Assembly: GCF_014205175.1 (NCBI RefSeq)
Contig: NZ_JACHNA010000001.1
Span: 248,001 to 312,000, forward strand
From: Micrococcus cohnii
GTDB taxonomy: Bacteria > Actinomycetota > Actinomycetes > Actinomycetales > Micrococcaceae
DNA length: 64,000 nucleotides
Reading direction: 5' to 3'
In this document: piece by piece, positions 43,814 through 52,683 of the stretch
Position numbering within the stretch: position 1 is the stretch's first letter
How the letters are laid out: each line of letters begins with the position of its first letter
The notes under the pieces: generated by a model
What the model was told of the DNA's origin: nothing
What the model saw: only the letters and a program-made list of their open reading frames with translations
Database searches by the model: none
Made by a program: the position numbers and the translations under genes

Positions 43814-45115
43814 ATGCATGCATCGCCATTGGAGCCTCGGATGACCGCCGGTGTGGATCGGCCGGCGGATGGCAAGGTCGCCGTGGAGAGGGTGGATCGC
43901 CCCGGTCGTCGGGGAATGCGGCTGCTGGGGCCGGCCTTCGTGGCGGCGGTGGCCTATGTGGACCCCGGCAATGTGGCTGCGAACCTGACGGCGGGGGCCC
44001 AGTACGGGTACCTGCTGGTCTGGGTGCTGGTCGCAGCGAACCTGATGGCCATGCTCGTGCAGTACCTCTCGGCGAAGCTCGGGCTCGTCACCGGCCGCTC
44101 GCTTCCGGAGCTGCTGGGGCACCGGTTGCCGCGCGGGCGGCGTTTGGCGTACTGGGTGCAGGCGGAGATCGTGGCCGCCGCCACGGATCTGGCCGAGGTG
44201 ATCGGAGGGGCCATTGCCCTGCACATCCTCTTCGGTATCCCCCTGCTGGCCGGCGGGGTGATCGTCGGGGTGGTCTCGATGATCCTGTTGGGTGTGCAGT
44301 CCCGGCGCGGGCAGCAGCCCTTCGAGTTCGTCGTCGTGGGCCTGCTGGCCGTGATCACCCTCGGGTTCGTCTCGGGACTGTTCTACGGGCCCATCTCCTG
44401 GGGTGAGGCCGTGGCGGGCATGGTCCCCCGGTTCGAGGGAACCCAGACGGTGCTCCTGGCGGCCGGCATGTTGGGGGCCACGGTGATGCCCCACGCGATC
44501 TATGTGCACTCAGCTCTGGCGCGTGACCGCCATCAGGGGGCCCACGCTCATCCGGGCACCCTTGGCAGGCTGCTGCGGGCCACCCGGTGGGATGTGGGGC
44601 TGTCGCTTCTGGTGGCAGGGTCGGTGAACATCGCGATGCTGCTGCTGGCGGCGGCCAATCTCTCCGGGGTCTCCGGGACGGACAGCATCGAAGGCGCCCA
44701 CGCGGCGATCACGACCGCACTGGGGCCGGCGGTGGGCGTGCTCTTCGGCGTCGGCCTGTTGGCCTCCGGGCTGGCCTCCACCGCGGTGGGCTCCTATGCG
44801 GGGTCGGAGATCATGGGCGGGCTGCTGCGCTGGCGCATCCCTCAGATGCTGCGGCGGGTGCTCACGCTGATCCCCGCGCTGCTGGTCATCGCCTCCGGGG
44901 TGGACCCCACCTGGGCGCTCGTCCTCTCCCAGGTGCTGCTCAGTATCGGCATCCCCTTTGCCATGATCCCCCTGGTCCGACTGACCGGTGCCCGGGCCGT
45001 GATGGGCCGACACGCGAACTCCACGCCCCTGCAGACGGTGGCATGGGTGGTCGTGGCTCTGATCGTGGCCCTGAACGCCGTGCTGCTGTGGCTGACGTTG
45101 ACCGGGCAGGGGTGA
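43814..45115 (+). CDS. mntH: Nramp-family Mn(II) transporter
   Basis: 433 residues from ATG 43814 (an ATG at 43841 is also possible). The family signatures VDPGNVAANLTAG (first-helix DPGN) and ATVMPHAIYVHSAL (sixth-helix MPH) are intact, and about eleven spans are visible. It imports Mn(II) with protons across the membrane. The mntR gene follows 16 bp later in the same direction, so transporter and regulator form an operon. Confidence 0.94.
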   Translation: MHASPLEPRMTAGVDRPADGKVAVERVDRPGRRGMRLLGPAFVAAVAYVDPGNVAANLTAGAQYGYLLVWVLVAANLMAMLVQYLSAKLGLVTGRSLPELLGHRLPRGRRLAYWVQAEIVAAATDLAEVIGGAIALHILFGIPLLAGGVIVGVVSMILLGVQSRRGQQPFEFVVVGLLAVITLGFVSGLFYGPISWGEAVAGMVPRFEGTQTVLLAAGMLGATVMPHAIYVHSALARDRHQGAHAHPGTLGRLLRATRWDVGLSLLVAGSVNIAMLLLAAANLSGVSGTDSIEGAHAAITTALGPAVGVLFGVGLLASGLASTAVGSYAGSEIMGGLLRWRIPQMLRRVLTLIPALLVIASGVDPTWALVLSQVLLSIGIPFAMIPLVRLTGARAVMGRHANSTPLQTVAWVVVALIVALNAVLLWLTLTGQG

Positions 45116-45131
45116 AGGAGGTCCCGCTATC

Positions 45132-45812
45132 GTGCAGGCCATGAGCCTCGACGAGATCACTCCGGTGGCCCAGGACTACCTCAAGGCGATCTGGTCCGCC
45201 ACGGAGTGGGGAGACGCGCCGCTGAGCACGAAGAGCCTGGCCGCACGCATGGGCACCACCGCGCCCAACGTCACCGAGACGGTCAAGCGCCTGGCAGCCC
45301 AGGGCCTGGTCGAGTACCAGCCCTACAAGCCCGTGACCCTCACCGGGAAGGGATGCGAGCACGCGATCGCGATGGTCCGCCGGCACCGGCTGCTGGAAAG
45401 CTTCCTCGCCGCGAGCCTAGGCTACTCCTGGGACGAGGTCCACGCGGAAGCCGAACGACTCGAGCACGCCGCCTCCGACGAGCTGATCGAGCGGATCGAT
45501 CAGATGCTGGGCCACCCCACGCACGATCCCCACGGCGACCCCATCCCCACTCCCGTAGGGCAGCGGGAGCGGCCGGCCCACGCGGTCCGCCTGGATGCAG
45601 CCGAGCCGGGGTTCTACCGGGTCCTACGCATCTCCGACGCCGACCCGCAGCGTCTGATCCGCTTCCAGCAGGCCGGAATCGTTCCCGACAGTGTCGTCGA
45701 GGTGGCCGAGGCCGGCCACTTCCGACTGCGCGTGGTCGCAGTCGGGCCCGTGGAACTCATCGAGACGGATGCGGCTGCCATCTGGCTGGTGCCGAGCTCG
45801 ACTCGAGGATGA
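45132..45812 (+). CDS. mntR: DtxR/MntR-family metal-dependent repressor
   Basis: 226 residues. GTG 45132 is preferred to ATG 45141 because GAAGGAGG lies nine bases before it. N-terminal winged helix (TKSLAARMGTTAPNVTETVKRLAAQGLVEYQPYK), dimerisation domain with HRLLESFL and EVHAEAERLEHAASDELIERID, and a C-terminal FeoA/SH3-like domain. It should repress mntH when Mn is plentiful. No clear DtxR box is identified upstream, although TTAGGTT-like pieces occur near 43706. Confidence 0.92.
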   Translation: MQAMSLDEITPVAQDYLKAIWSATEWGDAPLSTKSLAARMGTTAPNVTETVKRLAAQGLVEYQPYKPVTLTGKGCEHAIAMVRRHRLLESFLAASLGYSWDEVHAEAERLEHAASDELIERIDQMLGHPTHDPHGDPIPTPVGQRERPAHAVRLDAAEPGFYRVLRISDADPQRLIRFQQAGIVPDSVVEVAEAGHFRLRVVAVGPVELIETDAAAIWLVPSSTRG

Positions 45813-45970
45813 ATCGTCCCCACCTTCATTGCGCAGCGGTGCCGCCCCGTCGAGAAGCAGGCTGTCCAAGGGGGTATACCCCTTTACACACCCCCCGGTC
45901 CTACGACAGGATCACGTCAGAGTGGGTTCATTTCGGACCCGTTAGACATACCTGACGGAGGGTCTTAAAC

Positions 45971-46549
45971 GTGGTTGGACAGACTGTGGGGTATGCGCGG
46001 GTGAGCTCAGCCGAGCAGAACCTTGACCGTCAGCTCGAGGCAGTGGGGGAGTGCGACCGCATCTTCCAAGACAAGATCTCCGGCAGCTCCCGCGCCAAGC
46101 GCACCGGGCTGGCCGAGCTGATGGCCTACGTGCGGGAGGGGGACCTGGTGAAGGTCGCCTCGATGGACCGGCTGGGCCGGGACACCCGGGACCTGTACGC
46201 GATCGTGGACGAACTCACCGACAATGGGTGCGCGGTGCAGTTCGTGTCGGAGCGGATCACGGTGGACAAGTCGGGCACCTCCCCGGTGGACGGGCTGATG
46301 TTGGGCATTCTGGCGGCGTTCGCGGAGTTCGAGCGGCGGCGGATCAAGGAGCGTCAGGCCGAGGGCATCGCGTTGGCCAAGGCCCGCGGCAAGTACGTGC
46401 AGGCCCCGAAGCTCTCGGACACCGACGTGGAGCAGGCGCGCGTGATGATCGAGATGGGAATCCCGAAGGCCGAAGTGGCGCGCACCTTCGGGGTGAGCCG
46501 GCAGACGCTGTACACCTCGCTGGCTCGGGGCGCGAAGTTGGTGGATTAA
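45971..46549 (+). CDS. serine recombinase (resolvase/invertase)
   Basis: 192 residues from GTG 45971. YARVSSAEQNLDRQL with the catalytic serine, MDRLGRDTRDLYAIV, AAFAEFERRRIKERQAEGI and HTH KAEVARTFGVSRQTLYT. Distinct from the other two resolvases. No transposase of its class is nearby; its upstream 150 bp hold GGGGTATACCCC (45871-45882) and GACCC...GGGTC symmetry that may be res. Confidence 0.92.
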   Translation: MVGQTVGYARVSSAEQNLDRQLEAVGECDRIFQDKISGSSRAKRTGLAELMAYVREGDLVKVASMDRLGRDTRDLYAIVDELTDNGCAVQFVSERITVDKSGTSPVDGLMLGILAAFAEFERRRIKERQAEGIALAKARGKYVQAPKLSDTDVEQARVMIEMGIPKAEVARTFGVSRQTLYTSLARGAKLVD

Positions 46550-46567
46550 GCACATCCGGGGAGGGTG

Positions 46568-46597
46568 TTGCGATTTTTTCGTTTCGCAGCGCATACT
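46568..46597 (+). promoter_or_regulatory. leaderless promoter of the PIN toxin-antitoxin operon
   Basis: TTGCGA (46568-46573), 18-bp spacer with a T6 run, CATACT (46592-46597), then six bases to the ATG at 46604. No Shine-Dalgarno is visible. The geometry predicts a transcript starting at the start codon. Confidence 0.6.
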
Positions 46598-46603
46598 GCG
46601 TGC

Positions 46604-47116
46604 ATGACCACCACACTCAACGACAAGCACACGGTGATGCCCCCCACGGACCTGGAGGGAATGCTCGACCTGAGCAGGTTCCTGGGGGGCTTGACGCAGC
46701 CGGCCGCCCTGCTGGGACCTGACGGGCAGACCGTTCCTCTTCCGCTGGAGGCGTTCAACGTCCTGCGCGACGTGGTCGAGGCCATGCGGGTGGGCAAGGC
46801 CATCACCGTGGCCCCGGTCGATCAGATGCTCACCACTCAGGAGGCGGCGAACTTCCTGGGCATCAGCCGTCCCACGCTCGTGAAGCTGCTCGAGAATGGG
46901 CAGCTCCCCTACGAGCTGCCCTCCGAGGGACGCCACCGGCGGCTGCGCCTGCAGGACGTGGTGGAGTACCAGGAACGGAAGCGCCAGGACCGTCGTGCTG
47001 CCCTGCAGGAGCTCACGGGCTCGGCCTCGGAGGCGGGGTTGTACGCCGAGGACGCGGATCGCTACCGGGAGGCCCTCCGGCAGGTGCGCCGCGACCTGGG
47101 GCAGGAGGCCGAGTAG
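46604..47116 (+). CDS. excisionase-like HTH antitoxin
   Basis: 170 residues. The central MerR/excisionase-type HTH reads LTTQEAANFLGISRPTLVKLLENGQLPYE, followed by the HRRLRLQDVVEYQERK wing; the C-terminus is acidic and helical. Proteins of this shape preceding a COG1569-like PIN gene act as antitoxin and autorepressor. TAG/GTG overlap by one base (TAGTG) couples it to the toxin. Confidence 0.8.
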   Translation: MTTTLNDKHTVMPPTDLEGMLDLSRFLGGLTQPAALLGPDGQTVPLPLEAFNVLRDVVEAMRVGKAITVAPVDQMLTTQEAANFLGISRPTLVKLLENGQLPYELPSEGRHRRLRLQDVVEYQERKRQDRRAALQELTGSASEAGLYAEDADRYREALRQVRRDLGQEAE

Positions 47117-47736
47117 TGGCCCGCTTCAGCGCCGTGCTTGACGCCTGCGTGCTGGTGCCTATCGCGCAGGCGGACACTCTGCTTTACATGGCAGAAGCTG
47201 GCCTCTACCGGCCCTTGTGGAGTAAGCGGATCCTCGAGGAGACCATCCGTGCGTTGGAGGCGATCCACCCGGACATGAAGGAGTCCGGAGCGGCCCGTCA
47301 CCGCACCGCCGTGATGAACCAGGCCTTCGACGATGCCTGCGTGGAAGGGTGGGAGGAGCTTCTGGGCGCGATCAGCCTGCCTGACGAGAACGACCGGCAC
47401 GTGGTGGCCGCGGCGATCCAGGGGCGGGCGGATCTGATCGTGACGGCCAACCTCAAGGACTTCCCGACGGAGGTGCTGGGGCGGTTCAACCTGGAGGCCC
47501 AGCATCCGGACGAGTTCTTCGTGAACCAGCTCGACCTGGACCCCGCTGAGGTGATGCGTTCCCTGCAGGTGCAGGCAGCAGCCACCCGCAACCCGGCTCT
47601 CACCGTGGCAGACATCCTCGCGAGCTTGGAGCGGTGCGACGCCTGGAGGTTTGCCGAGGCGGCCCGAGCTCAGACCTGGCGGCTGGAGAGATCGCAGGTG
47701 GAAGGCGGAGGGGACGACAAGGCCCGAGGAGACTGA
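47116..47736 (+). CDS. PIN-domain toxin (VapC-like ribonuclease)
   Basis: 206 residues from GTG 47116. SAVLDACVLVP supplies the first acidic residue, RILEETIRAL the second, and LPDENDRHVVAAAIQGRADLIVTANLKDFP the last acidic cluster of the PIN active site. Such Mg-dependent RNases cut RNA when the antitoxin is lost. The C-terminal 70 residues form an extra helical domain, as in the longer PIN_3-like members. Confidence 0.85.
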   Translation: MARFSAVLDACVLVPIAQADTLLYMAEAGLYRPLWSKRILEETIRALEAIHPDMKESGAARHRTAVMNQAFDDACVEGWEELLGAISLPDENDRHVVAAAIQGRADLIVTANLKDFPTEVLGRFNLEAQHPDEFFVNQLDLDPAEVMRSLQVQAAATRNPALTVADILASLERCDAWRFAEAARAQTWRLERSQVEGGGDDKARGD

Positions 47737-47760
47737 TGGAGTCAGTCTCCTCGGGCCTTG
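47718..47760. terminator. 19-bp perfect hairpin between convergent genes
   Basis: CAAGGCCCGAGGAGACTGA (47718-47736) pairs perfectly with 47742-47760 across a TGGAG loop. It contains the toxin stop codon and sits 15 bp from the stop of the convergent gene at 47776, so it serves both directions. Confidence 0.75.
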
Positions 47761-47775
47761 CCCGGGGCGGGTAGC

Positions 47776-48690
47776 TTAGGCCAGCAGGTCCACCTGCGGA
47801 GGAACACCCTTGGCGGTGACGAAGCGGCGATGCTCTGCGAGCAGGTCACGGCCAGATTCGTACGCTTCGAGCGTCTTGCGCAGCGCCTCCCGCTTGTCCC
47901 GTGAGGCCAGCCCTCGGGGGACGAGCAGGTCCTTAGGCGTCTGGAGGGGCTTGCCCTCAGGGGTGTACTGGGTGTGCAGGTCCTGGATGTAGCCCAGCAT
48001 GGTCACTTCGAAGAAGCGCCCGTAGCGCATCAGCGGGTGACGGGTCACCCAGCCGGAGGGCACCAGCAGCAGGGGTGCGTCATTGGCCACTGGCAGGGTC
48101 ACGGACTTCATCTCCCACTGCCGGGTGTGGTCGTTCCACATCCGGCAGGAGACGGTGGCCGTCTTGTGTCCATTCGCGGTGAACTCCGGGTACAGCGCGA
48201 GCATCTCCTGCGTGAAGTCCACCAGCGCCTGGAAGATGATGCGGGTGGTGATGTCGGAGGTGATGTCGTCGCCGACGTCCTTGATGTAGAAGCCCAGCTC
48301 CTCCAGGTGACGCAGCACTCCCACGTGCAGCAGGGGCCGCAGATCGGTGGACATCGCATCCCAGATCCGCCGGCGGATCACCTCTGCCCCGCCATGCCCA
48401 TTGATGCCCCTTGCTGAAAGTCCGAGGCGGGTCTGCCGTGGCTCGGGGAACGCCGGCAGCGCCGCCCCTCGCGCCTGGACTGCCGGGTCCGAGGAGAGGG
48501 CGGTGAGCACCAACTCCTCCAAGAACGTATCCAGGCAGTTGATCGCCTTGGCCGCGTGGGGCGTAGAAGTCCCCAGCAGTCGGATGGCGTAGGGGTCGAG
48601 GAACTGAGGGGTGTCCGTGTGAACGTCCAGGTCAGCGAAGGGCGTAGGGCTGGTGGGGATGATGTTGTAGTAGGTACAGATCGAAGCCAT
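47776..48690 (-). CDS. unrecognised conserved-looking protein
   Basis: 304 residues from ATG 48690 with GAAGGAGG eight bases upstream. It starts ASICTYYNIIPTSPTPFADLDVHTDTPQFLDPYAIRLL; the phrase D-x-P-x-F-x-DP looks like a functional motif. The middle is helical (LEELVLTAL, RRRIWDAMSTDLRPLLH, DDITSDITTRIIFQALVDFTQEML), and the end is basic. No transmembrane segment. I do not recognise the family. It lies between a PIN toxin-antitoxin pair and an MmeI-like system, which makes a defence-related role conceivable but unproven. Confidence 0.6.
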   Translation of the reverse strand: MASICTYYNIIPTSPTPFADLDVHTDTPQFLDPYAIRLLGTSTPHAAKAINCLDTFLEELVLTALSSDPAVQARGAALPAFPEPRQTRLGLSARGINGHGGAEVIRRRIWDAMSTDLRPLLHVGVLRHLEELGFYIKDVGDDITSDITTRIIFQALVDFTQEMLALYPEFTANGHKTATVSCRMWNDHTRQWEMKSVTLPVANDAPLLLVPSGWVTRHPLMRYGRFFEVTMLGYIQDLHTQYTPEGKPLQTPKDLLVPRGLASRDKREALRKTLEAYESGRDLLAEHRRFVTAKGVPPQVDLLA

Positions 48691-48723
48691 CGGCTTCCTC
48701 CTTCGGGTTGGAGGGCCTACCGG

Positions 48724-48741
48724 ATGGAGCGGTTGCTCCAT
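48724..48741. promoter_or_regulatory. operator-like dyad upstream of the gene at 47776
   Basis: ATGGAGC (48724-48730), spacer GGTT, GCTCCAT (48735-48741): a perfect 7+4+7 repeat 34 bp upstream of the start at 48690. Candidate repressor site or attenuator. Confidence 0.4.
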
Positions 48742-48802
48742 TTCTCGGCTACGATGCTGACCGTGATAGTCCATCACCATCAGCGCCGTTAGGCCCTGAA
48801 AT

Positions 48803-48834
48803 CGACCCCAACCCATGCCAGTGGGTTGGGGTCG
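48803..48834. terminator. 13-bp hairpin, bidirectional terminator
   Basis: CGACCCCAACCCA (48803-48815) and TGGGTTGGGGTCG (48822-48834) form a perfect stem with a 6-nt loop. GAAGCTTTTTA follows on the plus strand. It lies directly after the stop of the minus-strand gene at 48842. Confidence 0.75.
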
Positions 48835-48841
48835 AAGCTTT

Positions 48842-49240
48842 TTATGCACCCGCATCCTCCTTGGAGGCGCGGGAGCGATTGCCATGAACCTCGATCGACG
48901 GTCCGGCCAGGTTGATGCAGAGCATCCCGTCCTCTTCGAACGGTTCGTACCGTCGGCTGACTGTCGTGTCGATGTTATAGGCGTCCATGAAAGCAGTGGC
49001 CGACAGCAGGGTCTGCCCCGTCTTGGAAGGCTCGCGCAGTGCGTACGAACGCGGCGAGGGGTCCGCGGGGCGCAAAGCCATGACCCTGCGAGACTTGTCG
49101 AACAGCAGCTCCACGACGAGAGCGCCGTCGATCAGCTTGTGCGCTGGACCGTTGATCGACAAGATTCCTCGCTTCTGGATTGTCACGCTGGGCGTCCCCT
49201 TCATGGGCGCGCTGCGCTTGTCGAAGACCTCGAATGCCAT
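48842..49240 (-). CDS. conserved actinobacterial hypothetical protein
   Basis: 132 residues from ATG 49240 (GGAGAGG upstream). AFEVFDKRSAPMKGTPSVTIQKRGILSING, VELLFDKSRRVMALRP and FMDAYNIDTTVSRRYEPFEEDGMLCINL form one compact beta-rich domain of a kind I have seen near actinobacterial mobile and restriction loci, without known function. It is followed by the terminator at 48803 and is probably its own transcription unit. Confidence 0.65.
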   Translation of the reverse strand: MAFEVFDKRSAPMKGTPSVTIQKRGILSINGPAHKLIDGALVVELLFDKSRRVMALRPADPSPRSYALREPSKTGQTLLSATAFMDAYNIDTTVSRRYEPFEEDGMLCINLAGPSIEVHGNRSRASKEDAGA

Positions 49241-49599
49241 CTCTAATCCTCTCCAGGGTTCGTGGAATGCTGGCTGCTTAGAAGAAGTGAACCATGGTGC
49301 TCGCCGCGGCGTCAAGGCTTCCAAGATTCGTCGAGAGCCATGTGGCGCGCGCCGAGCGCTGGGGATCGATAAACGGACTGTATGGAGGAAATTGTCTAAC
49401 GCACGATGCCTCCCCCGCCATCTCATCCTGCTTGCAGTCGTCCGTGGGGGAGGTCTGGGGTGTCGGCTGCGCCTGACAGATGGGCGCCGGGGTTCGTGCC
49501 CGCCGAGTGACGGAAGCTGTGCGTGCCCGCCTCTGTCATCAACGCGCGTACGGGGTGGGCCCGGCATGATGGGGTGGTCACCGTTGGAAGGCTCTTCAC
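49241..49599. other. divergent intergenic region, no gene recognised
   Basis: 359 bp between the minus-strand gene at 48842 and the plus-strand MmeI-like gene. It must hold both promoters. Reading frames here lack coding character. GTTGGAAGG (49584-49592) is the probable RBS of the MmeI-like gene. Confidence 0.5.
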
Positions 49600-51171
49600 A
49601 TGCAGACCAAGCCCTTGTCCTGGGATCAGATCCGGGCGAACGCTGCCGCGTTCGTGCACGAGTGGGCGGGGGAGTCCTACGAGCGGGGTGAGTCTCAGTC
49701 CTTCTGGACGGAGCTGTTCGCGGTCTACGGAATCCGCCGACGCAAGGTGGCCCAGTACGAGAGCCGGGCGAAGAAGGCCGACGGCGGGGCCGGGTTCATC
49801 GACGTGTTCTGGCCCGGCATGCTCATCGCGGAGCAGAAGTCACTCGGCAAGGACCTGGTCGCCGCCGAGGACCAGGCGCTGACGTACCTGGCGAACGTGT
49901 CCGAGGCTGAGCAGCCCCGCTACGTGATCACCTGCGACTTCGAGACGTTCCGTCTGCGTGACCTGGAGGCCGCCCCCGGGGATGCGGATGCCGTGGTGGA
50001 GTTCGCTCTGGAGCAGCTGCCGGTGGAGGCTGAGTGGTTCGGGTTCATCGCCGGCTACCAGAAGCGCATCTTCGGTTCGGCCGAGCAGGCCGCGGCCTCG
50101 GTGAAGGCCGCGCAGCTGATGGCCGACCTCTACGTGGAGCTGGAGGGCTCTGGCTACGACGAGCACGAGGCGTCCGTGTTCTTGGTGCGGACCCTGTTCG
50201 CGCTGTTCGCGGATGACTCGGGGTTGTGGGAGCGGGACCTGTTCCTGGAGTTCATCCAGACCCGCACCGCCGAGGACGGCTCGGATCTGGGTGCACAGCT
50301 GACCGCGCTTTTCCAGGTGCTCAACCGGCCCGTGAACAAGCGCATGGCCGGCACGGATGAGCTGATGCTGCGCTTCCCGTACGTGAACGGGTCCGTGTTC
50401 GGGGAGGCGGTGTCGATCCCGTACTTCACGTCCTCGATGCGTCAGAAGCTGATCGCGGCGTGCCACTTTAACTGGGGCGGGATCTCTCCGGCGATCTTCG
50501 GGTCCTTGTTCCAGGCGGTGAAGTCCAAGGAGGCCCGCCGGGAGCTGGGGGAGCACTACACGACCGAAGAGAACATCCTCAAGCTCATCGGACCGTTGTT
50601 CCTGGACGAGCTGCGCGCCGAGTTCGTGGCGAACATCCACTCCCGGCGCGGGCTGCGCAAGCTGCACGAGCGACTGGGGCAGATGCGGTTCCTGGACCCG
50701 GCGTGCGGGTGCGGGAAGTTCCTGATCGTGGCCTACCGGGAGCTGCGGGCTCTGGAGCTTCAGATCCTGGTGCGTCTGCAGGAGCTGTCGGGCAAGCAGG
50801 CGCAGACCTCGCTGGTGATGGACGAGGACGAGAGAGTGCGGGTGCGGATGTCGCACTTCAACGGGATCGAGTTGGAGGAGTGGCCGGCGACCATCGCCCG
50901 CACCGCGATGTTCCTGGTGGACCACCAGGCGAACCAGGACATGTCGCTGAAGATCGGGGTGTCCCCGGAGCAGCTGCCCTTGACCGAGTCGGCGCACATC
51001 ATGGTCGGCAACGCCTTGGAGTTGGACTGGAACGAAGTCCTTGCCGCGTCTGATGACGTGCGGGTGATGGGAAACCCGCCGTTCATCGGCGCGCGACGGA
51101 TGACGTCTGTGCAGAAGGAAGAGATCAACGCCCTGTGGCCGCGGGGGAAGGCGGGCCTGCTGGACTATTGC
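49600..51171 (+). pseudogene. MmeI-like type IIG restriction-modification protein, truncated
   Basis: 524 native residues remain before the ISL3 element. N-terminal nuclease region: FIDVFWPGMLIAEQKSLGKDL, the D-x(n)-E-x-K site with the MmeI-type AEDQALTYL helix. Helical spacer to about residue 310. Methyltransferase motif I LDPACGCGKFL (about 366) and motif IV NPPFIGARRM (about 490). MmeI relatives are 800-950 residues with target recognition at the C-terminus; that part is gone and is not found beyond the IS. Without it neither cutting nor modification should be specific, so the system is presumably dead. Confidence 0.9.
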
Positions 51172-52617
51172 GGCTCTTCAGAGTTGAGTGTGGGCGCGCC
51201 GGAGATGCGGGGTAGCTGGGGATAGACGTCGAGGTCCTCGATGATGAGCGGATATCTACCCCCGCTGATCTCAAGGACCTCGACGATGCCCAACCATAGT
51301 TGCGCATGCTCTGACGCGCTCGATCGCTGCGACCGATGCGACGTTCTCCTGGACTTCTCGGGCCTTCATCTGGTGGCAGTCTCGAAGGCCCGGGCCGGGC
51401 TGGCGCTCGAGGTGGAGTCCTGCGATCCAGTGGCCGGATGCCCCGGCTGCGGGGTCATCGCCACCGGTCACGGCCGGGTGGTGGTCGAGGTGATCGATGC
51501 TCCGTGGGCGGGTCGGCCGGTGCGGATTCGGTGGTGCAAGCGTCGTTGGATCTGTCTCGAGGGCGTCTGTGCGGTGACGACCTTCGTCGAGCAGAATCCG
51601 CAGGTCTGCGCTCCACGGGGCCTGCTGAGCACGCGCGCGATCCGCTGGGCGATCGGCCAGCTCCGGCGCGAGGGGGCGACGATCCAGGGCCTGGCCCGCC
51701 AGCTCGGCACGACGTGGAACACGCTCTGGTCCCAGGTTCGGCCAGTCCTGATCGAGGCCGCGAACGACCCTTCCCGCTTCGAGGACGTGCAGGTCCTGGG
51801 CGTGGACGAACATGTCTGGCACCACCGGGACCCGCGCCGGCGCGGACCGAAGGAGCTCACCGGGATGGTCGATCTGACTCGCGGGCTCCACCCCACTGCC
51901 AGGCTCCTTGACCTCGTCCCCGGCCGATCCGGCAAGGCCTACCGAGACTGGCTCGACGAGCGCGGCGATGAGTTCCGCAAGCGGGTCGAGATCGCAACGC
52001 TGGACCCGTTCCAGGGATACAAGAACGCGATCGATGACCAGCTCGAGGACGCCACCTGCGTGCTGGATGCGTTCCACATCGTCAAGCTCGCCGGGGCTGC
52101 AGTCGATGACGTCCGCCGCCGGATCCAGCAGGAGACCCTCGGCCACCGAGGCCGCAAGGGCGACCCTCTCTACGGGATCCGTCATGTTCTCCGCGCTGGA
52201 CGGGAACGCCTCACGCCGCGCCAGAAGACTCGTCTGGCCAGCGCATTCGCGGCCCATCCCGATCATGTTGCGGTCGAGGTCGCCTACCAGCGCGCCCAGG
52301 ACGTCCGAGACGTGTTCCACCAGCCCACTCCTGCCCAGGGTCGCCGCCTCGCCGAGCAGCTCATCGAGAAGCTGCCGTCCTGCCCGATCCCGGAGATCGC
52401 CAGGCTCGGTAAGACACTGCGACGCTGGAAGAACGCGTTCTTGGCCTACTTCGATACCGGCGGCGCGAGCAACGGCGGTACCGAGGCCATCAACGGGATC
52501 ATCGAGCTGGGCCGCCGCATCGCCCGCGGGTTCCGCAACGTCGAGCACTACCGCCTCCGGATGCTCCTCATCACCGGAGGCCTCGACGCCTCACCCCCCA
52601 CTCAACTCTGAAGAGCC
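51172..52617 (+). mobile_element. ISL3-family element (1446 bp)
   Basis: Inverted ends GGCTCTTCAGAGTTGAGTG (51172) and its complement ending at 52617, perfectly matched over 19 bases. One transposase inside. The usual 8-bp target duplication is absent (ACTATTGC versus CCTTGTCA), so DNA next to one end has been lost or exchanged. Confidence 0.92.
51286..52611 (+). CDS. ISL3-family transposase
   Basis: 441 residues from ATG 51286. N-terminal zinc-ribbon cysteines (CACSDALDRCDRCD, CPGCGV), HTH (IQGLARQLGTTWNTLWSQV), and the DDE core in VLGVDEHVWHH, ATLDPFQGYKNAI and TEAINGIIELGRRIARGFRN. Normal length. Intact. Confidence 0.94.
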   Translation: MPNHSCACSDALDRCDRCDVLLDFSGLHLVAVSKARAGLALEVESCDPVAGCPGCGVIATGHGRVVVEVIDAPWAGRPVRIRWCKRRWICLEGVCAVTTFVEQNPQVCAPRGLLSTRAIRWAIGQLRREGATIQGLARQLGTTWNTLWSQVRPVLIEAANDPSRFEDVQVLGVDEHVWHHRDPRRRGPKELTGMVDLTRGLHPTARLLDLVPGRSGKAYRDWLDERGDEFRKRVEIATLDPFQGYKNAIDDQLEDATCVLDAFHIVKLAGAAVDDVRRRIQQETLGHRGRKGDPLYGIRHVLRAGRERLTPRQKTRLASAFAAHPDHVAVEVAYQRAQDVRDVFHQPTPAQGRRLAEQLIEKLPSCPIPEIARLGKTLRRWKNAFLAYFDTGGASNGGTEAINGIIELGRRIARGFRNVEHYRLRMLLITGGLDASPPTQL

Positions 52618-52683
52618 CCTTGTCACCTCTGGGGGACGGCAAGTGCGCAATCGACGCCATTCTTGAGGTCGGCGAAAGCTAGC

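Noticed and set aside
45871-45882. GGGGTATACCCC as a second copper operator
   Set aside because: The polarity is G-tract then C-tract, opposite to the CCCC...GGGG form of CsoR sites, and no copper gene is near; it may belong to a res site.
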